The notes beneath the pieces were generated by a model. It was not told the origin of the DNA. It saw only the letters and a program-made list of their open reading frames with translations, and did no database searches. The position numbers were made by a program, and so were the translations under genes. A stretch of 23,172 nt of DNA from CBDCKR01 sp964572045 (lineage in GTDB: Bacteria; Gemmatimonadota; Gemmatimonadetes; Longimicrobiales; Gaopeijiaceae): contig CAZNEI010000038.1 in assembly GCA_964572045.1 (NCBI GenBank), forward strand, positions 1 to 23,172, in the 5' to 3' direction. Below are positions 7,057 through 15,589 of this stretch, one piece after another. The first letter of the stretch is position 1. Each line of letters opens with the position of its first letter.

Positions 7057-9453
7057 CTAGACGTGAAGGTCGAGAGGACCGTACGCCGGCGGACGGCCCT
7101 CTATCTCGGCGAGGATGACGTCGGGCGTGAGCGGCGTCCGACACAGGCAGCGGCCCCCGAGCGCATCCGCGATCGCTGAGGTGAGCGCTGCGGAACCCGC
7201 ACCGACGGGTGGCTCCCCGATCCCCTTCGGGCCCACCGGGTTCTGCGGGTCGGGAAGGTCGACCGCGGCCCATTCCATGTCGATCGGCACGTCGAGGATC
7301 CCAGGAGGTCGGGCCGTATAGAGCCGTTTGGCGAAGGCGACGCCCCAAGTCGGGTCGAAGACCCACTTCTGGCTCATCGCCATGCCCATGCCCTGCACGG
7401 AGCCGCCCAGGATCTGGCCCCCGAGGCTGCGTGGATGGAGCACCGTGCCGCAATCGGCGACGGCCGTGTACTTCTTGATGTCCACCTGGCCCGTCTCGGT
7501 GTCCAGCTCGACCTCGGCGAAGCCCACGACCCACGACTGCACGCCGCCCTCGCGAGGATAGTTGTCCCTGGCAGCCGACACGAGCCCCTGGCCCGCCAGG
7601 TTCGCCACGGCCGCCTTGGTCATGTCGTGGAGGTCTTCGTCGACCTCGTGCCCGCTGTAGCGCCCGCCCAGCTCCACGGCCCGGCTCGCGGCCTGCGCGA
7701 AGCTCATGCCCGTCGACGGGCTCGAACGCCGGAAGACCCTCCCGTCCGCCACGTCGTAGTCGCCGGGCGCCCCGCCCAGGTCGCGGGCCGCGATCTCCTG
7801 GAGGAGGCGCTTGGCGGCAGAGCCCACCGCGTGGTTGGCCCTTGTGTGGGCGAAGGTCGTCTGGCTCCCGGCCTGCACCGAGCTCCACGGCACGTTCCGG
7901 CTCGAGTCGCCCCAGAGGATCTCGACATCGTCCCAGGAGACGCCGAGGACGTCCGCGGCCGCGCGCGCCGTGTCCACCACCGAGTGGGTGCCGAGATTCC
8001 CCACGCCCTGATGGATGTACACCTTGCCGTCGGTGCGAATGACCAACAGTCCGTCGAACCCGGAGCTGCCCGCGGTATACGGGCTCACGCCGACCCCGAT
8101 CCCCGTGACCCTGGATCCGTTGCGCTCCCCGCTCCGCGCCGTTCGCTCCTCCCATCCGAAGAGCTCGGCCCCCTGGTCGATCGCTTCCTTCACGAAGACG
8201 CTCGTGAGCCCGCCCTGGTTCGGTCCGAACCGGACATCGGGGTCGGGCGCGTTGAGGCGCCTGAGCTCGAGACGATCGATCCCGAGCTCCCGGGCCGCCT
8301 TGTCCATGAGAGGCTCGAGCATGCCGATGATCTGCGCACCACCCGGGCCGCGCTGCGCCGCCTTGGGGGGGGTGTTCGTGTAGACGCCGACCCCGCGGTG
8401 CCGCTGGTTGAGCGGCGTGTAGGTGAGCGAGGCCGTCGATCCCGCGGACATGTAGTCGCCCGAGCGACCGTACGGTCCTCCGTCGTTCAGAATGTACATG
8501 TCCATGGCCGTGATGCGGCCGTCTGCGCGAAAGCCGATCTTCACCCGCGCCTGGAAGCCCGGCCGGGCCCTTCCGATGTACGTCTCCTCGTAGCGGTTGA
8601 TGCGCATCATCACGGGGCGGTTGATCTTCCGGGAGAGGTAGGCCGGGATCAGCATGTGCACGCTGCCCGCGATCTTGCTCCCGAAGCCACCTCCGCAGAA
8701 CTCGCCGACAACGACGATGTCCTCAAGGTCCATGTCGAGCATGCCGGCCAGCGCCCCGTGCGTCCTGGCCAGGCTCTGCGTGGAGGTGTGCATGTGGAGC
8801 TTTCCGTTCCGCCAGTAGGCCAGCGTGGTGCGGGGCTCCATCGGGTGATGGGTCAGTGACTGGTGAACGATCGTTTCATCCAGGATCAGGTCGGCCTCGC
8901 CGAATCCGGACTCGATGTCGCCGACGCTCCACTCGGCGCTGGGCTCACCCATCGGCATCGCGCCCTCGGGAGCGGCGGCGAAGTCCTCCTCGGTCCACTT
9001 GATCGTGCTGATTTCGCGGCCGACCATCGTGTTGCCGTCGAGGCGCGCGTTGGGCCCGTTCGGCCTGAGGCTGTCGAGCGGGTTCAGCACGAAGGGCAGC
9101 GGCTCGAAGTCCACCCGGATCGCCTCGATGGCGTCGGCGGCCGTCGTCTCGTCCACCGCCGCCACCGCGAGAACGGGCTCGCCCTCGTAGTGGGGCTCCA
9201 TCGTCAGGCACGCCTCGCCCGGAGCGTCGGTGGCCGGGATGTCGGCGGCGGTGAGGATGTCGATGACCCCCTCCATCGCGAGCGCTGCGCTAGCGTCGAT
9301 GCGCCGAACGCGGCAGTGCGGCATCGGGCTCAGGAGGAGCTTGGCGAACACCATCCCGTCGACCTTGAAGTCCTCCGCGTACTTGGCCCGGCCCGTGATC
9401 TTCGCGTGAAGATCGTCGGGCGTGATGTCCTGTCCTACGAGTCTCTCAGCCAT
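7057..9453 (-). CDS. Molybdopterin-binding catalytic subunit, xanthine dehydrogenase/aldehyde oxidase family
   Basis: The 798-residue large subunit binds the molybdenum cofactor and performs hydroxylation or oxidation of an aldehyde, purine or N-heterocycle. Molybdopterin contacts are seen in GEFCGGGFGSK (250-260), PKAAQRGPGG (363-372) and QGVGNLGTHS (482-491). The catalytic glutamate is E747 in GIGEPPVGAG. The length is normal for the family and no signal peptide is present. It starts 9 bases after the stop of the [2Fe-2S] gene, with AAGGGGG ahead of the ATG. The cysteine in the GEFCGGGFG loop is notable because many relatives have other residues there, including CODH-type enzymes with a different cysteine loop. 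I see no motif that fixes the substrate. Confidence 0.94.
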   Translation of the reverse strand: MAERLVGQDITPDDLHAKITGRAKYAEDFKVDGMVFAKLLLSPMPHCRVRRIDASAALAMEGVIDILTAADIPATDAPGEACLTMEPHYEGEPVLAVAAVDETTAADAIEAIRVDFEPLPFVLNPLDSLRPNGPNARLDGNTMVGREISTIKWTEEDFAAAPEGAMPMGEPSAEWSVGDIESGFGEADLILDETIVHQSLTHHPMEPRTTLAYWRNGKLHMHTSTQSLARTHGALAGMLDMDLEDIVVVGEFCGGGFGSKIAGSVHMLIPAYLSRKINRPVMMRINRYEETYIGRARPGFQARVKIGFRADGRITAMDMYILNDGGPYGRSGDYMSAGSTASLTYTPLNQRHRGVGVYTNTPPKAAQRGPGGAQIIGMLEPLMDKAARELGIDRLELRRLNAPDPDVRFGPNQGGLTSVFVKEAIDQGAELFGWEERTARSGERNGSRVTGIGVGVSPYTAGSSGFDGLLVIRTDGKVYIHQGVGNLGTHSVVDTARAAADVLGVSWDDVEILWGDSSRNVPWSSVQAGSQTTFAHTRANHAVGSAAKRLLQEIAARDLGGAPGDYDVADGRVFRRSSPSTGMSFAQAASRAVELGGRYSGHEVDEDLHDMTKAAVANLAGQGLVSAARDNYPREGGVQSWVVGFAEVELDTETGQVDIKKYTAVADCGTVLHPRSLGGQILGGSVQGMGMAMSQKWVFDPTWGVAFAKRLYTARPPGILDVPIDMEWAAVDLPDPQNPVGPKGIGEPPVGAGSAALTSAIADALGGRCLCRTPLTPDVILAEIEGRPPAYGPLDLHV

Positions 9454-9462
9454 GATGCCCCC

Positions 9463-10098
9463 TTACGCCCTCTGCCGGGCGTACTCGGCAGCCCGCATTG
9501 CGGATTCCAGGATCTTGTTGTAGTCGGCGCAGCGGCAGAGGTTGCCGGAGAGGGCCTGAGCCGCGTCCTCCCGCGTGGGGTTCGGGTTGGCCTCGAGCAT
9601 GGCCACCATGCTCATGATGAAGCCGGGTGCGCAGAAAGCGCACTGAAAACCACCCTCGTCGAGCACTCCCTGTTGGACCGGATGGAGCGTTCCGTCGGCG
9701 CTCTCCAGCCCTTCGATCGTCGTGATCTCCTGCGTGCGAACCGTGTGTGTCAGAACGGAGCACGAGTAGCTCGGCACGCCGTCGATCAACACCGTGCACG
9801 CTCCGCACTCGGCCCGATCGCACCCGAGTTTGGTCCCGGTGAGTCCGAGCTTGTAGCGGAGCGTCATCGCCAACGTCTCCTGCTTCAGCACGTCGACCCG
9901 ACGCTGCTGGCCGTTGACGTTCAGCGTCACGAGCTGTTCGACGGATCCCTGCACCGGAAGGGCTCCCAGGAGCGGCCTCGGCCCCCTGAAGAGGTAACCC
10001 GCCGAGGAAGCAGTGGCGCCCGTGGCGATGACCCCCATGATGAACCTTCGCCTGGAAACCGAGCGCTCCGGAGTGCCGATGATCTCGACGTCGCTCAT
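9463..10098 (-). CDS. Tat-exported [2Fe-2S] subunit of the molybdenum hydroxylase
   Basis: A 211-residue small subunit with two [2Fe-2S] clusters. The plant-ferredoxin-type cluster uses C93, C98, C101 and C113 (GCDRAECGAC...YSC); the second uses C153, C156, C188 and C190 (QCAFCAPG...LCRC). The N-terminus carries a twin-arginine signal, SVSRRRFIMG (R16-R18), followed by a hydrophobic segment, as in E. coli PaoA. It is the only exported subunit signal in the operon, so the complex likely assembles first and is carried out through it. I chose the ATG at 10098, preceded by a G-rich site (GGGGGTAGG), because it places the Tat motif correctly; the open frame extends to 10293 without meaning. First gene of the operon. 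Confidence 0.93.
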   Translation of the reverse strand: MSDVEIIGTPERSVSRRRFIMGVIATGATASSAGYLFRGPRPLLGALPVQGSVEQLVTLNVNGQQRRVDVLKQETLAMTLRYKLGLTGTKLGCDRAECGACTVLIDGVPSYSCSVLTHTVRTQEITTIEGLESADGTLHPVQQGVLDEGGFQCAFCAPGFIMSMVAMLEANPNPTREDAAQALSGNLCRCADYNKILESAMRAAEYARQRA

Positions 10099-10383
10099 GG
10101 AGCCTACCCCCTTGCGTGAGGAATACGGGAGAAGAACCGGTGGCCCCTCCGTCCACCAGGGAGGGTAAGCTACAGCCGAGCCCCGCTCCAGGCGAGCCTC
10201 CTCGAGCCCCGACGGGCCCCGAGCGGATCCGCGGAACCGGAGGCCGGCCGTGCGCACGATGGGACCACCACGCCGGACGGGCCGCCGGACCATGACCGGG
10301 GACCGATCCCAACGGTCGTCACCGGCCCCGTGGCCATCGGCATCCGATCATGCACCCCGGGGCTCCGGCGGAACGCTCGCACC
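10099..10383. other. Intergenic region upstream of the molybdenum hydroxylase operon
   Basis: These 285 bases separate the end of the exporter operon from the start of the molybdoenzyme operon, both on the minus strand. It must hold the molybdoenzyme promoter, but I find no convincing -35/-10 pair, no clear operator palindrome and no hairpin followed by T-run to end the exporter transcript. The open frame running through it in phase with the [2Fe-2S] gene has no ribosome-binding site or domain and is not taken as coding. Confidence 0.5.
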
Positions 10384-11505
10384 TTAGACGACCTCTCGCC
10401 GGAACCGCAGCGTCGCCAGCGTCAAGAGGCCCAAGGCCAGGGCCAGGAGAGCCACGCACTGCCGCCAGAGAACCTCGATGCCGGTCCCCTTGAGGAAGAT
10501 GGCCCTGACGATCTCGAGGTAGTGCCGCACGGGGTTCAGAATCGTGAGGTGCTGGAAGACTTCGGGCATGCTGGAAACCGGGAACATGAACCCCGACAGC
10601 AGCAGCGCCGGCATGAACACCAGGAACGTGGCCATGAAGGCCTCCTGCTGCGTTCTGGAGACGGTGGAGACGAGCAGCCCGATACCGAGGCCTGCCATCA
10701 CGTAGAGGAGGCTGGCGAAGAGGAGGAGGAGGAGGTTGCCGCGGAGAGGGATCTCGAACCAGAGCACGGCCACCGTCGTGACGAGGACGAGGTCTCCGAT
10801 CCCTATGATCCCGAAGGGCACCGTCTTTCCGACGATGAGCTCGCCCGCGCTGAGGGGGCTGACCTTGAGCTGCTCCAGGGTGCCGATCTCCCGCTCCCGA
10901 ACGACGGCGAGCGAGGTGAGCAGGAGGCACACCAGCATGATGAGGGTCCCGACCACCGCCGGCACGTTGTAGTTGCGGCTGGTCAGCTCCGGATTGTACC
11001 AGGCCCTCTCCCGCAGGTCCACGGGCGGCGGCAGTCCCGTCATTCTCCGCTCCACCACACGGCCCTCGATGATGCGCGTCACGTAGGCCTGGGCGACGCT
11101 GGCGGTATTGGAGTTGGTCCCGTCGAGGAGGACCTGGATCCGAGCTCCACGGTTCCCCAGCCACGCTTCCGAGTATCCGCGCGGGATTTCGATTCCGAGC
11201 ACGGCGTCTCCGTCGTCCAGAGCGCGCACGAGGTCTCGGGGATCGTCCGATCGCCCGACGACCTCGAAGTGTCCGGGGGCCGTCAGCGCGGACAGGAGTT
11301 CCCGTGACTCCCTCGTGTTGTCGTGATCCACCACGAAGGTCGGCGTCCGGTCGAGGTCCGTCGAGACGGCGTAGCCGAACGCCACCAGCTGGATCATGGG
11401 AGCGATGAAGATCACGCGGGCCATGCGCGGGTCACGGAAGGTCTGGCGGAACTCCTTGGCCAGAACGCCGAACACCCGCTCGAGCCTGACCCTCGCCGCA
11501 CTCAT
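10384..11505 (-). CDS. ABC-2 type permease (YbhR/YbhS-like), second of pair
   Basis: A 373-residue inner-membrane subunit of an efflux ABC transporter. It has one membrane segment near the N-terminus (about 30-48), a large periplasmic domain, and a bundle of about five membrane segments in the C-terminal half. The sequence RAWYNPELTSRNYNVPAVV before that bundle is the signature of the YbhR/YbhS group, and REIGTLEQLKVSPL is the cytoplasmic coupling segment. The ATG at 11505 overlaps the upstream permease stop as ATGA and has a perfect AAGGAGG 6 bases ahead; an in-frame start at 11529 is not needed. It is the last gene of the exporter operon. Confidence 0.92.
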   Translation of the reverse strand: MSAARVRLERVFGVLAKEFRQTFRDPRMARVIFIAPMIQLVAFGYAVSTDLDRTPTFVVDHDNTRESRELLSALTAPGHFEVVGRSDDPRDLVRALDDGDAVLGIEIPRGYSEAWLGNRGARIQVLLDGTNSNTASVAQAYVTRIIEGRVVERRMTGLPPPVDLRERAWYNPELTSRNYNVPAVVGTLIMLVCLLLTSLAVVREREIGTLEQLKVSPLSAGELIVGKTVPFGIIGIGDLVLVTTVAVLWFEIPLRGNLLLLLFASLLYVMAGLGIGLLVSTVSRTQQEAFMATFLVFMPALLLSGFMFPVSSMPEVFQHLTILNPVRHYLEIVRAIFLKGTGIEVLWRQCVALLALALGLLTLATLRFRREVV

Positions 11506-12626
11506 CGAACCTCCTTCCGGAACGCCCACGTGGCCGCGGCGATGCCGAGGGCGGCGAAGGCGATCATGAGCAGACCCTCAACGGCCAAGACTTCGGCGCC
11601 GGTCCCCTTGAGGAACACCCCGCGGGTCACCACCAGGAAGTAGCGGGCCGGAATCAGGTACGTGACGGCCTGGAGCAGCGGGGGCATGACGTCGATGCTG
11701 AACATGAAGCCCGAGAGCAGGAACGCCGGCAGAAAGGTGAGAATCAGCGCCATCTGCGTGGCGAGAAGCTGCGAGCGGGCCACGGCCGAGATGAACATTC
11801 CGAGCCCCGAGGCCCCGACGATGAAGGCGAGGGAGAGCGCCATCAGGAGACCGGCGCTTCCGCGAAACGGAACCCCGAACAGGAACACCCCGATGAGGCT
11901 GACCAGCACGACGTCGACGATCCCGATCGCCACGTAGGGGAGGAGCTTGCCCACGACCACCTCCAGCCGATGGACGGGCGTGGACACGAGCTGCTCCATC
12001 GTCCCTCGCTCCCACTCCCGAGCGATCGTGAGCGAGGTGAGCATGGCGGCGATGATCATCATGATGACCGCCACGAGCCCCGGCACGATCATGTTTCTGC
12101 TCACCAGCTCCTCGTTGTACCACACGCGGGTCTCCGCGCGGACAAGCGGCTCCGGCTCGCCCCCCGCCAGGAGAATCCTCGTCGAGAACGAGCGGACGAT
12201 GCCCTGCGCGTATCCCAAGGCGATGGTCGCCGTGTTGGCGTCGCCGCCGTCGACGAGGACCTGGAGCTGGGCGGAACGCCCGGCGTCGAGATCGCGCGCG
12301 AAGTCGGGCGGGATGACGACGGCGGCGAGGGCCACTCCCCGGTCGAGCGCCTCCTCCACCTCCGAATGACGCCTGAGCTGCCGCAAGATCGTGAAGTAGC
12401 CAGACGACTCGAAGGCATCGAGGAGCTCACGGCTTCGGGCCGATCTGTCCTGATCGAGAACGACGGTGCCGATGTCGTCGACGTCCCACGTGATGGCGTA
12501 CCCGAACAGGACGACGAGGAGAGCCGGCATGAGGAAGGCCAGGGCGAGGCTGCGGGGATCGCGACGGAGATGCAGGACCTCCTTGCGCGCCACCGCCCTG
12601 AGCCGGGACCGGCTGATCCTGCTCAC
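11502..12626 (-). CDS. ABC-2 type permease (YbhS/YbhR-like), first of pair
   Basis: A 374-residue inner-membrane permease with the same layout as its downstream partner: an N-terminal membrane segment (about 28-46), a periplasmic domain, then RVWYNEELVSRNMIVPGLVAV and a five-segment membrane bundle. REWERGTMEQLVSTPV is the coupling segment that contacts the ATPase. The start is the GTG at 12626, which overlaps the upstream ATPase stop as GTGA. The open frame continues upstream to 13145, but that part is antisense-like shadow of the ATPase gene in another phase. Two different permeases plus two different ATPases imply a heteromeric transporter. Confidence 0.9.
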   Translation of the reverse strand: MSRISRSRLRAVARKEVLHLRRDPRSLALAFLMPALLVVLFGYAITWDVDDIGTVVLDQDRSARSRELLDAFESSGYFTILRQLRRHSEVEEALDRGVALAAVVIPPDFARDLDAGRSAQLQVLVDGGDANTATIALGYAQGIVRSFSTRILLAGGEPEPLVRAETRVWYNEELVSRNMIVPGLVAVIMMIIAAMLTSLTIAREWERGTMEQLVSTPVHRLEVVVGKLLPYVAIGIVDVVLVSLIGVFLFGVPFRGSAGLLMALSLAFIVGASGLGMFISAVARSQLLATQMALILTFLPAFLLSGFMFSIDVMPPLLQAVTYLIPARYFLVVTRGVFLKGTGAEVLAVEGLLMIAFAALGIAAATWAFRKEVR

Positions 12627-13597
12627 CCGGATCTGGCTCCACCCTCGTCGCGCACCCTCGCGACGAACACGTCCTCGAGCGACGGCTCGATCCGCCTCAC
12701 CGCCCTCACTCCGAGCTTCGCCTGCGCCAGACTGGAGCGGATGCGGTCGCGGGCCCCCGCCTCGGTCTCGGTCGTCACATGAAGGGCGCGTCCGTAGAGC
12801 GCGGCGTCGATGATCCCCCGAGCGCGCTCCAGAACCCGCACCGCGACCGCCGGCTCCTCCGTATGCACCTCGAAGAGCGGCAGCTGCATGGCCTGCCTGA
12901 GTCCCGCCGGCTCGTCGAGGGCGATGAGGCGCCCGCGATTCATGAGGGCCAACCGGTGGCAGTACTCCGCCTCTTCCATGTAGTGCGTCGTGACGAAGAC
13001 CGTGGTCCCGTCCTCTCCGAGCCGGTGGATCAGGTCCCAGAAGGCTCTGCGGGACATCGGATCCACCCCCGACGTGGGCTCGTCCAGGAATAGGATCGAG
13101 GGCTCGTGGAGAACCGCGCAGCCCAAAGCAAGCCTCTGCTTCCACCCCAGCGGGAGCTGGCCCGTCAGGCGCTGACGCTGCTCGGCAAGGCCCGCCATAT
13201 CCACGACCCAGTCAGCCCTCTCCCGGCGCCTCTCCCGGGCCACGCCGTAGAGGCGTGAGAAGAATCCGATGTTCTCGTCCACCGTCAGGTCGGAGTAGAG
13301 GGAGAAGAGCTGCGACATGTAGCCGATGCGACGCTTGATCGCCGACCGCTCGGTGGCCACGTCCAGTCCGGCCACCCGCCCCTCTCCCGACGTGGGGGGG
13401 ATGAGCCCGGTGAGCATCTTGATCGTCGTCGTCTTGCCGGCCCCGTTGGGTCCGAGGAAGCCGAAGATCTCCCCCCTGCGCACCCGAAACGACACCCCGT
13501 CGACGGCCACGAAGTCCCCGAAGCGCCGCGTGAGACGGTCTGCGACGACCGCATCCTCATGGCGCCGCGCATCTCGGGCCCGCTCAGTCCCGCCCAT
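12623..13597 (-). CDS. ABC transporter ATPase B (YbhF C-terminal-half-like)
   Basis: A 324-residue ATPase that powers the exporter. Motifs in order: Walker A GPNGAGKTT (49-57), Q-loop Q96, a degenerate signature LPLGW (148-152) in place of LSGGQ, Walker B with D172-E173, D-loop GVDP, and an intact H-loop H205 (TTHYMEEAE). A C-terminal domain of ~90 residues ends in the conserved PSLEDVF motif. The ATG at 13597 overlaps the end of ATPase A by 14 bases and is preceded by GGGGAGAGG. In E. coli YbhF the two ATPase units are fused; here they are separate genes. It should pair with ATPase A. Confidence 0.94.
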   Translation of the reverse strand: MGGTERARDARRHEDAVVADRLTRRFGDFVAVDGVSFRVRRGEIFGFLGPNGAGKTTTIKMLTGLIPPTSGEGRVAGLDVATERSAIKRRIGYMSQLFSLYSDLTVDENIGFFSRLYGVARERRRERADWVVDMAGLAEQRQRLTGQLPLGWKQRLALGCAVLHEPSILFLDEPTSGVDPMSRRAFWDLIHRLGEDGTTVFVTTHYMEEAEYCHRLALMNRGRLIALDEPAGLRQAMQLPLFEVHTEEPAVAVRVLERARGIIDAALYGRALHVTTETEAGARDRIRSSLAQAKLGVRAVRRIEPSLEDVFVARVRDEGGARSG

Positions 13598-14582
13598 CGA
13601 TGCCTCTCCCCGTCGGTCCCACCCGGTCCATGAAGACATCCTCGAGCGACGGCTCTCCGATGGCCTCCACCGACACGTCGGAGAAGCCCGCCGATTCGAG
13701 CACGGCACGGACCGCCGAGGCTTGCGCGACCGCGTCCTCCACGACGAGGTGCAGTCGGTCCCCGAAGACGGAGGCGCGGACAACCTGGGGCACGGTGTCC
13801 AGGAGGTCCCGGGCCGACCTCGGACCTTCCCGGACCCGGACCGCCAAGAGGCGACCGACCAGCCCCAACCGAAGCGCGTCGGGCGCGGCCACCGCCAGAC
13901 ACCTTCCCGCCTGAAGCAGGGCCAGCCGGTCGAACCGCTCCGCCTCGTCCATGTAGGCCGTGCTCACCACGACCGTCACACCCTCGTCCACCATCTCGTG
14001 GATGATCAGCCAGAGATCGCGGCGCGATACGGGATCCACGCCGAACGTCGGCTCGTCGAGCAGGAGAAGGCTCGGGCGGTGAATCAGCGCACACGAGAGG
14101 CCGAGCTTCTGCTTCATCCCGCCCGACAGCGCTCCGGCCCGGCGATCGCTGAAGGAGCGGAGCCCGCTGAAGTCGTAAAGTCTCCGGAGCCTTCCGGGGC
14201 GTTCGGCGCGGGGCACGTCGAACAGGTCGGCGTAGAAGTCGAGGTTCTCGCGCACCGTGAGGTCATGGTAGAGGCCGAAGAGCTGCGGCATGTAGGCGAT
14301 CTGGCCCTTGGCCGCCTCGGGATCCTGAGCGACATCGGTGCCGCACACCCGGGCTCGGCCGCTCGAAGGAGGGAGCACGCCCGCCAGCATCCGCAGCGTC
14401 GTCGTCTTCCCGGCGCCGTCGGGCCCTACGAGCCCGAAGAGTTCGCCCGCGGCGACCTCGATCGTCAGGCGGTCCACGGCTCGGACCGGCCCGAAGGTCC
14501 GGGTCAGGCTCTTTGTCCGGACGGCCCACCCTCCTGTGGGCTCCCAGCCCGCGGGCCCGGCCACCTCGTCGGTCGCACTCAC
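13584..14582 (-). CDS. ABC transporter ATPase A (YbhF N-terminal-half-like), H-loop histidine missing
   Basis: A 332-residue ATPase of the same exporter. Motifs: Walker A GPDGAGKTT (53-61), Q-loop Q100, canonical signature LSGGM (152-156), Walker B with D176-E177, D-loop GVDP. The H-loop position is A209 (VSTAYMDEAE), where ATPase B has histidine. The C-terminal domain again ends in PSLEDVF. The GTG start overlaps the adaptor stop as GTGA. With ATPase B it should make a heterodimer with one normal and one degenerate ATP site. Family assignment is firm. Confidence 0.94.
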   Translation of the reverse strand: MSATDEVAGPAGWEPTGGWAVRTKSLTRTFGPVRAVDRLTIEVAAGELFGLVGPDGAGKTTTLRMLAGVLPPSSGRARVCGTDVAQDPEAAKGQIAYMPQLFGLYHDLTVRENLDFYADLFDVPRAERPGRLRRLYDFSGLRSFSDRRAGALSGGMKQKLGLSCALIHRPSLLLLDEPTFGVDPVSRRDLWLIIHEMVDEGVTVVVSTAYMDEAERFDRLALLQAGRCLAVAAPDALRLGLVGRLLAVRVREGPRSARDLLDTVPQVVRASVFGDRLHLVVEDAVAQASAVRAVLESAGFSDVSVEAIGEPSLEDVFMDRVGPTGRGIDGRD

Positions 14583-15589
14583 CGGGCCTCGCCCCCCTCG
14601 TCCAGCCGCACGTCGGCCGGCATGCCCGGCTTCAGCTCGAAGGCCTCGTCATCTACGATCTGAACCTTGACCGCGTAGACGAGCTTCACCCGCTCCTCGG
14701 GAGTCTGGACGTTCTTGGGTGTGAACTCGGCCTCGGAGGCGATGAGGGTCACGCGACCCTCGTAGCGCCGATCGGGATAGCTGTCGGAGCTGATCGTGGC
14801 CCGCTGTCCGAGCGCAACCCGACCGATCCGATCTTCTCGAACGTAGATCCGTACCCAGCGGTCGTCTGGGTTCATCAGCGTGAGGACCGGCGCCCCCGGG
14901 GGGGCCGTCTCTCCCGGCTCCCGATGCCTCACGGCCACCACTCCGTCGAACGGGGCGGTGATCGTCGCGAACGAGAGCGCGGCGTCGACGACTTGGATGC
15001 CGGCTTCGGCCGCTGCCACCTGCGCGGCCTGCCCCTCCACCCTCTCGGGGCGCGGTCCCGCTTCCAACAGCCTCAGCGCCTGTCTCCGCTCGTCGGCCTG
15101 GATGCGGGCGAGGCTCAGCGCCAGCTCGCTCTTGTCGAGCGCCTCCTGGCTGACCGCTCCGCCTTCGTGCAGCAACCGGGTCCGCTCCAGGTCGCGGTCG
15201 GCGTCGTGCACCCGCTCCTCGGCGCCTCTCAGGCCCGCACGAGCCTGGGCGATCTCCTCCTCGCGGAATCCGCTCCGAAGCTCCTCCAACCCGGCGCGGG
15301 CAGCGGCGAGCTGCGCCACCAGCTGGGCGCGTCGTGCGTCGAGCTCGGAGCGGTCGAGGACGGCGAGCTCCCGACCCGCCGAAACTCGATCGCCCTCCCG
15401 CACGTCAATGCTCTCGATTCGTCCCGCCGCCTGGAAGGCGAGCTGCCCCTCCGTGGCCTCCACTGTCCCGAAGGCCGTGAGCCCGTCCCCTGTCCCCCCG
15501 CGGCGCAGGAATCCAAACCAGAGGACGGAGGCCGCGAGGGCGAGCCCGATGAGTGCCAGGACCGGCCGAGGGGGTCTGCGCCTCGTCAC
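14579..15589 (-). CDS. Periplasmic adaptor (HlyD/YbhG-type membrane fusion protein)
   Basis: A 336-residue adaptor linking the inner-membrane pump to the outer-membrane channel. It has an N-terminal membrane anchor (about 9-27), a lipoyl half-motif GRIESIDVREGDRVSAGREL (57-76), a long coiled-coil hairpin (about 80-205), the second lipoyl half TITAPFDGVV (209-218), and a beta-barrel region with EFTPKNVQTPEERVKLVYAV, a stretch characteristic of YbhG relatives. The GTG at 15589 overlaps the outer-membrane protein stop as GTGA and has GGAGG 7 bases ahead; a longer form from a GTG at 15619 lacks such support. Confidence 0.94.
   Translation of the reverse strand: MTRRRPPRPVLALIGLALAASVLWFGFLRRGGTGDGLTAFGTVEATEGQLAFQAAGRIESIDVREGDRVSAGRELAVLDRSELDARRAQLVAQLAAARAGLEELRSGFREEEIAQARAGLRGAEERVHDADRDLERTRLLHEGGAVSQEALDKSELALSLARIQADERRQALRLLEAGPRPERVEGQAAQVAAAEAGIQVVDAALSFATITAPFDGVVAVRHREPGETAPPGAPVLTLMNPDDRWVRIYVREDRIGRVALGQRATISSDSYPDRRYEGRVTLIASEAEFTPKNVQTPEERVKLVYAVKVQIVDDEAFELKPGMPADVRLDEGGEAR

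Noticed and set aside
6392..8155. 587-codon minus-strand open frame across the molybdenum and FAD subunit genes
   Set aside because: It is out of phase with both real genes, composed mostly of Arg/Gly/Pro, and has no motif; both true genes have strong family motifs in their own frame.
7435..10119. Two long plus-strand open frames (7435-8859 and 8863-10119) opposite the molybdenum and [2Fe-2S] subunits
   Set aside because: Antisense shadows; translations are low-complexity Arg/Val/His/Gly with no recognisable fold, while the other strand has complete cofactor-binding motifs.
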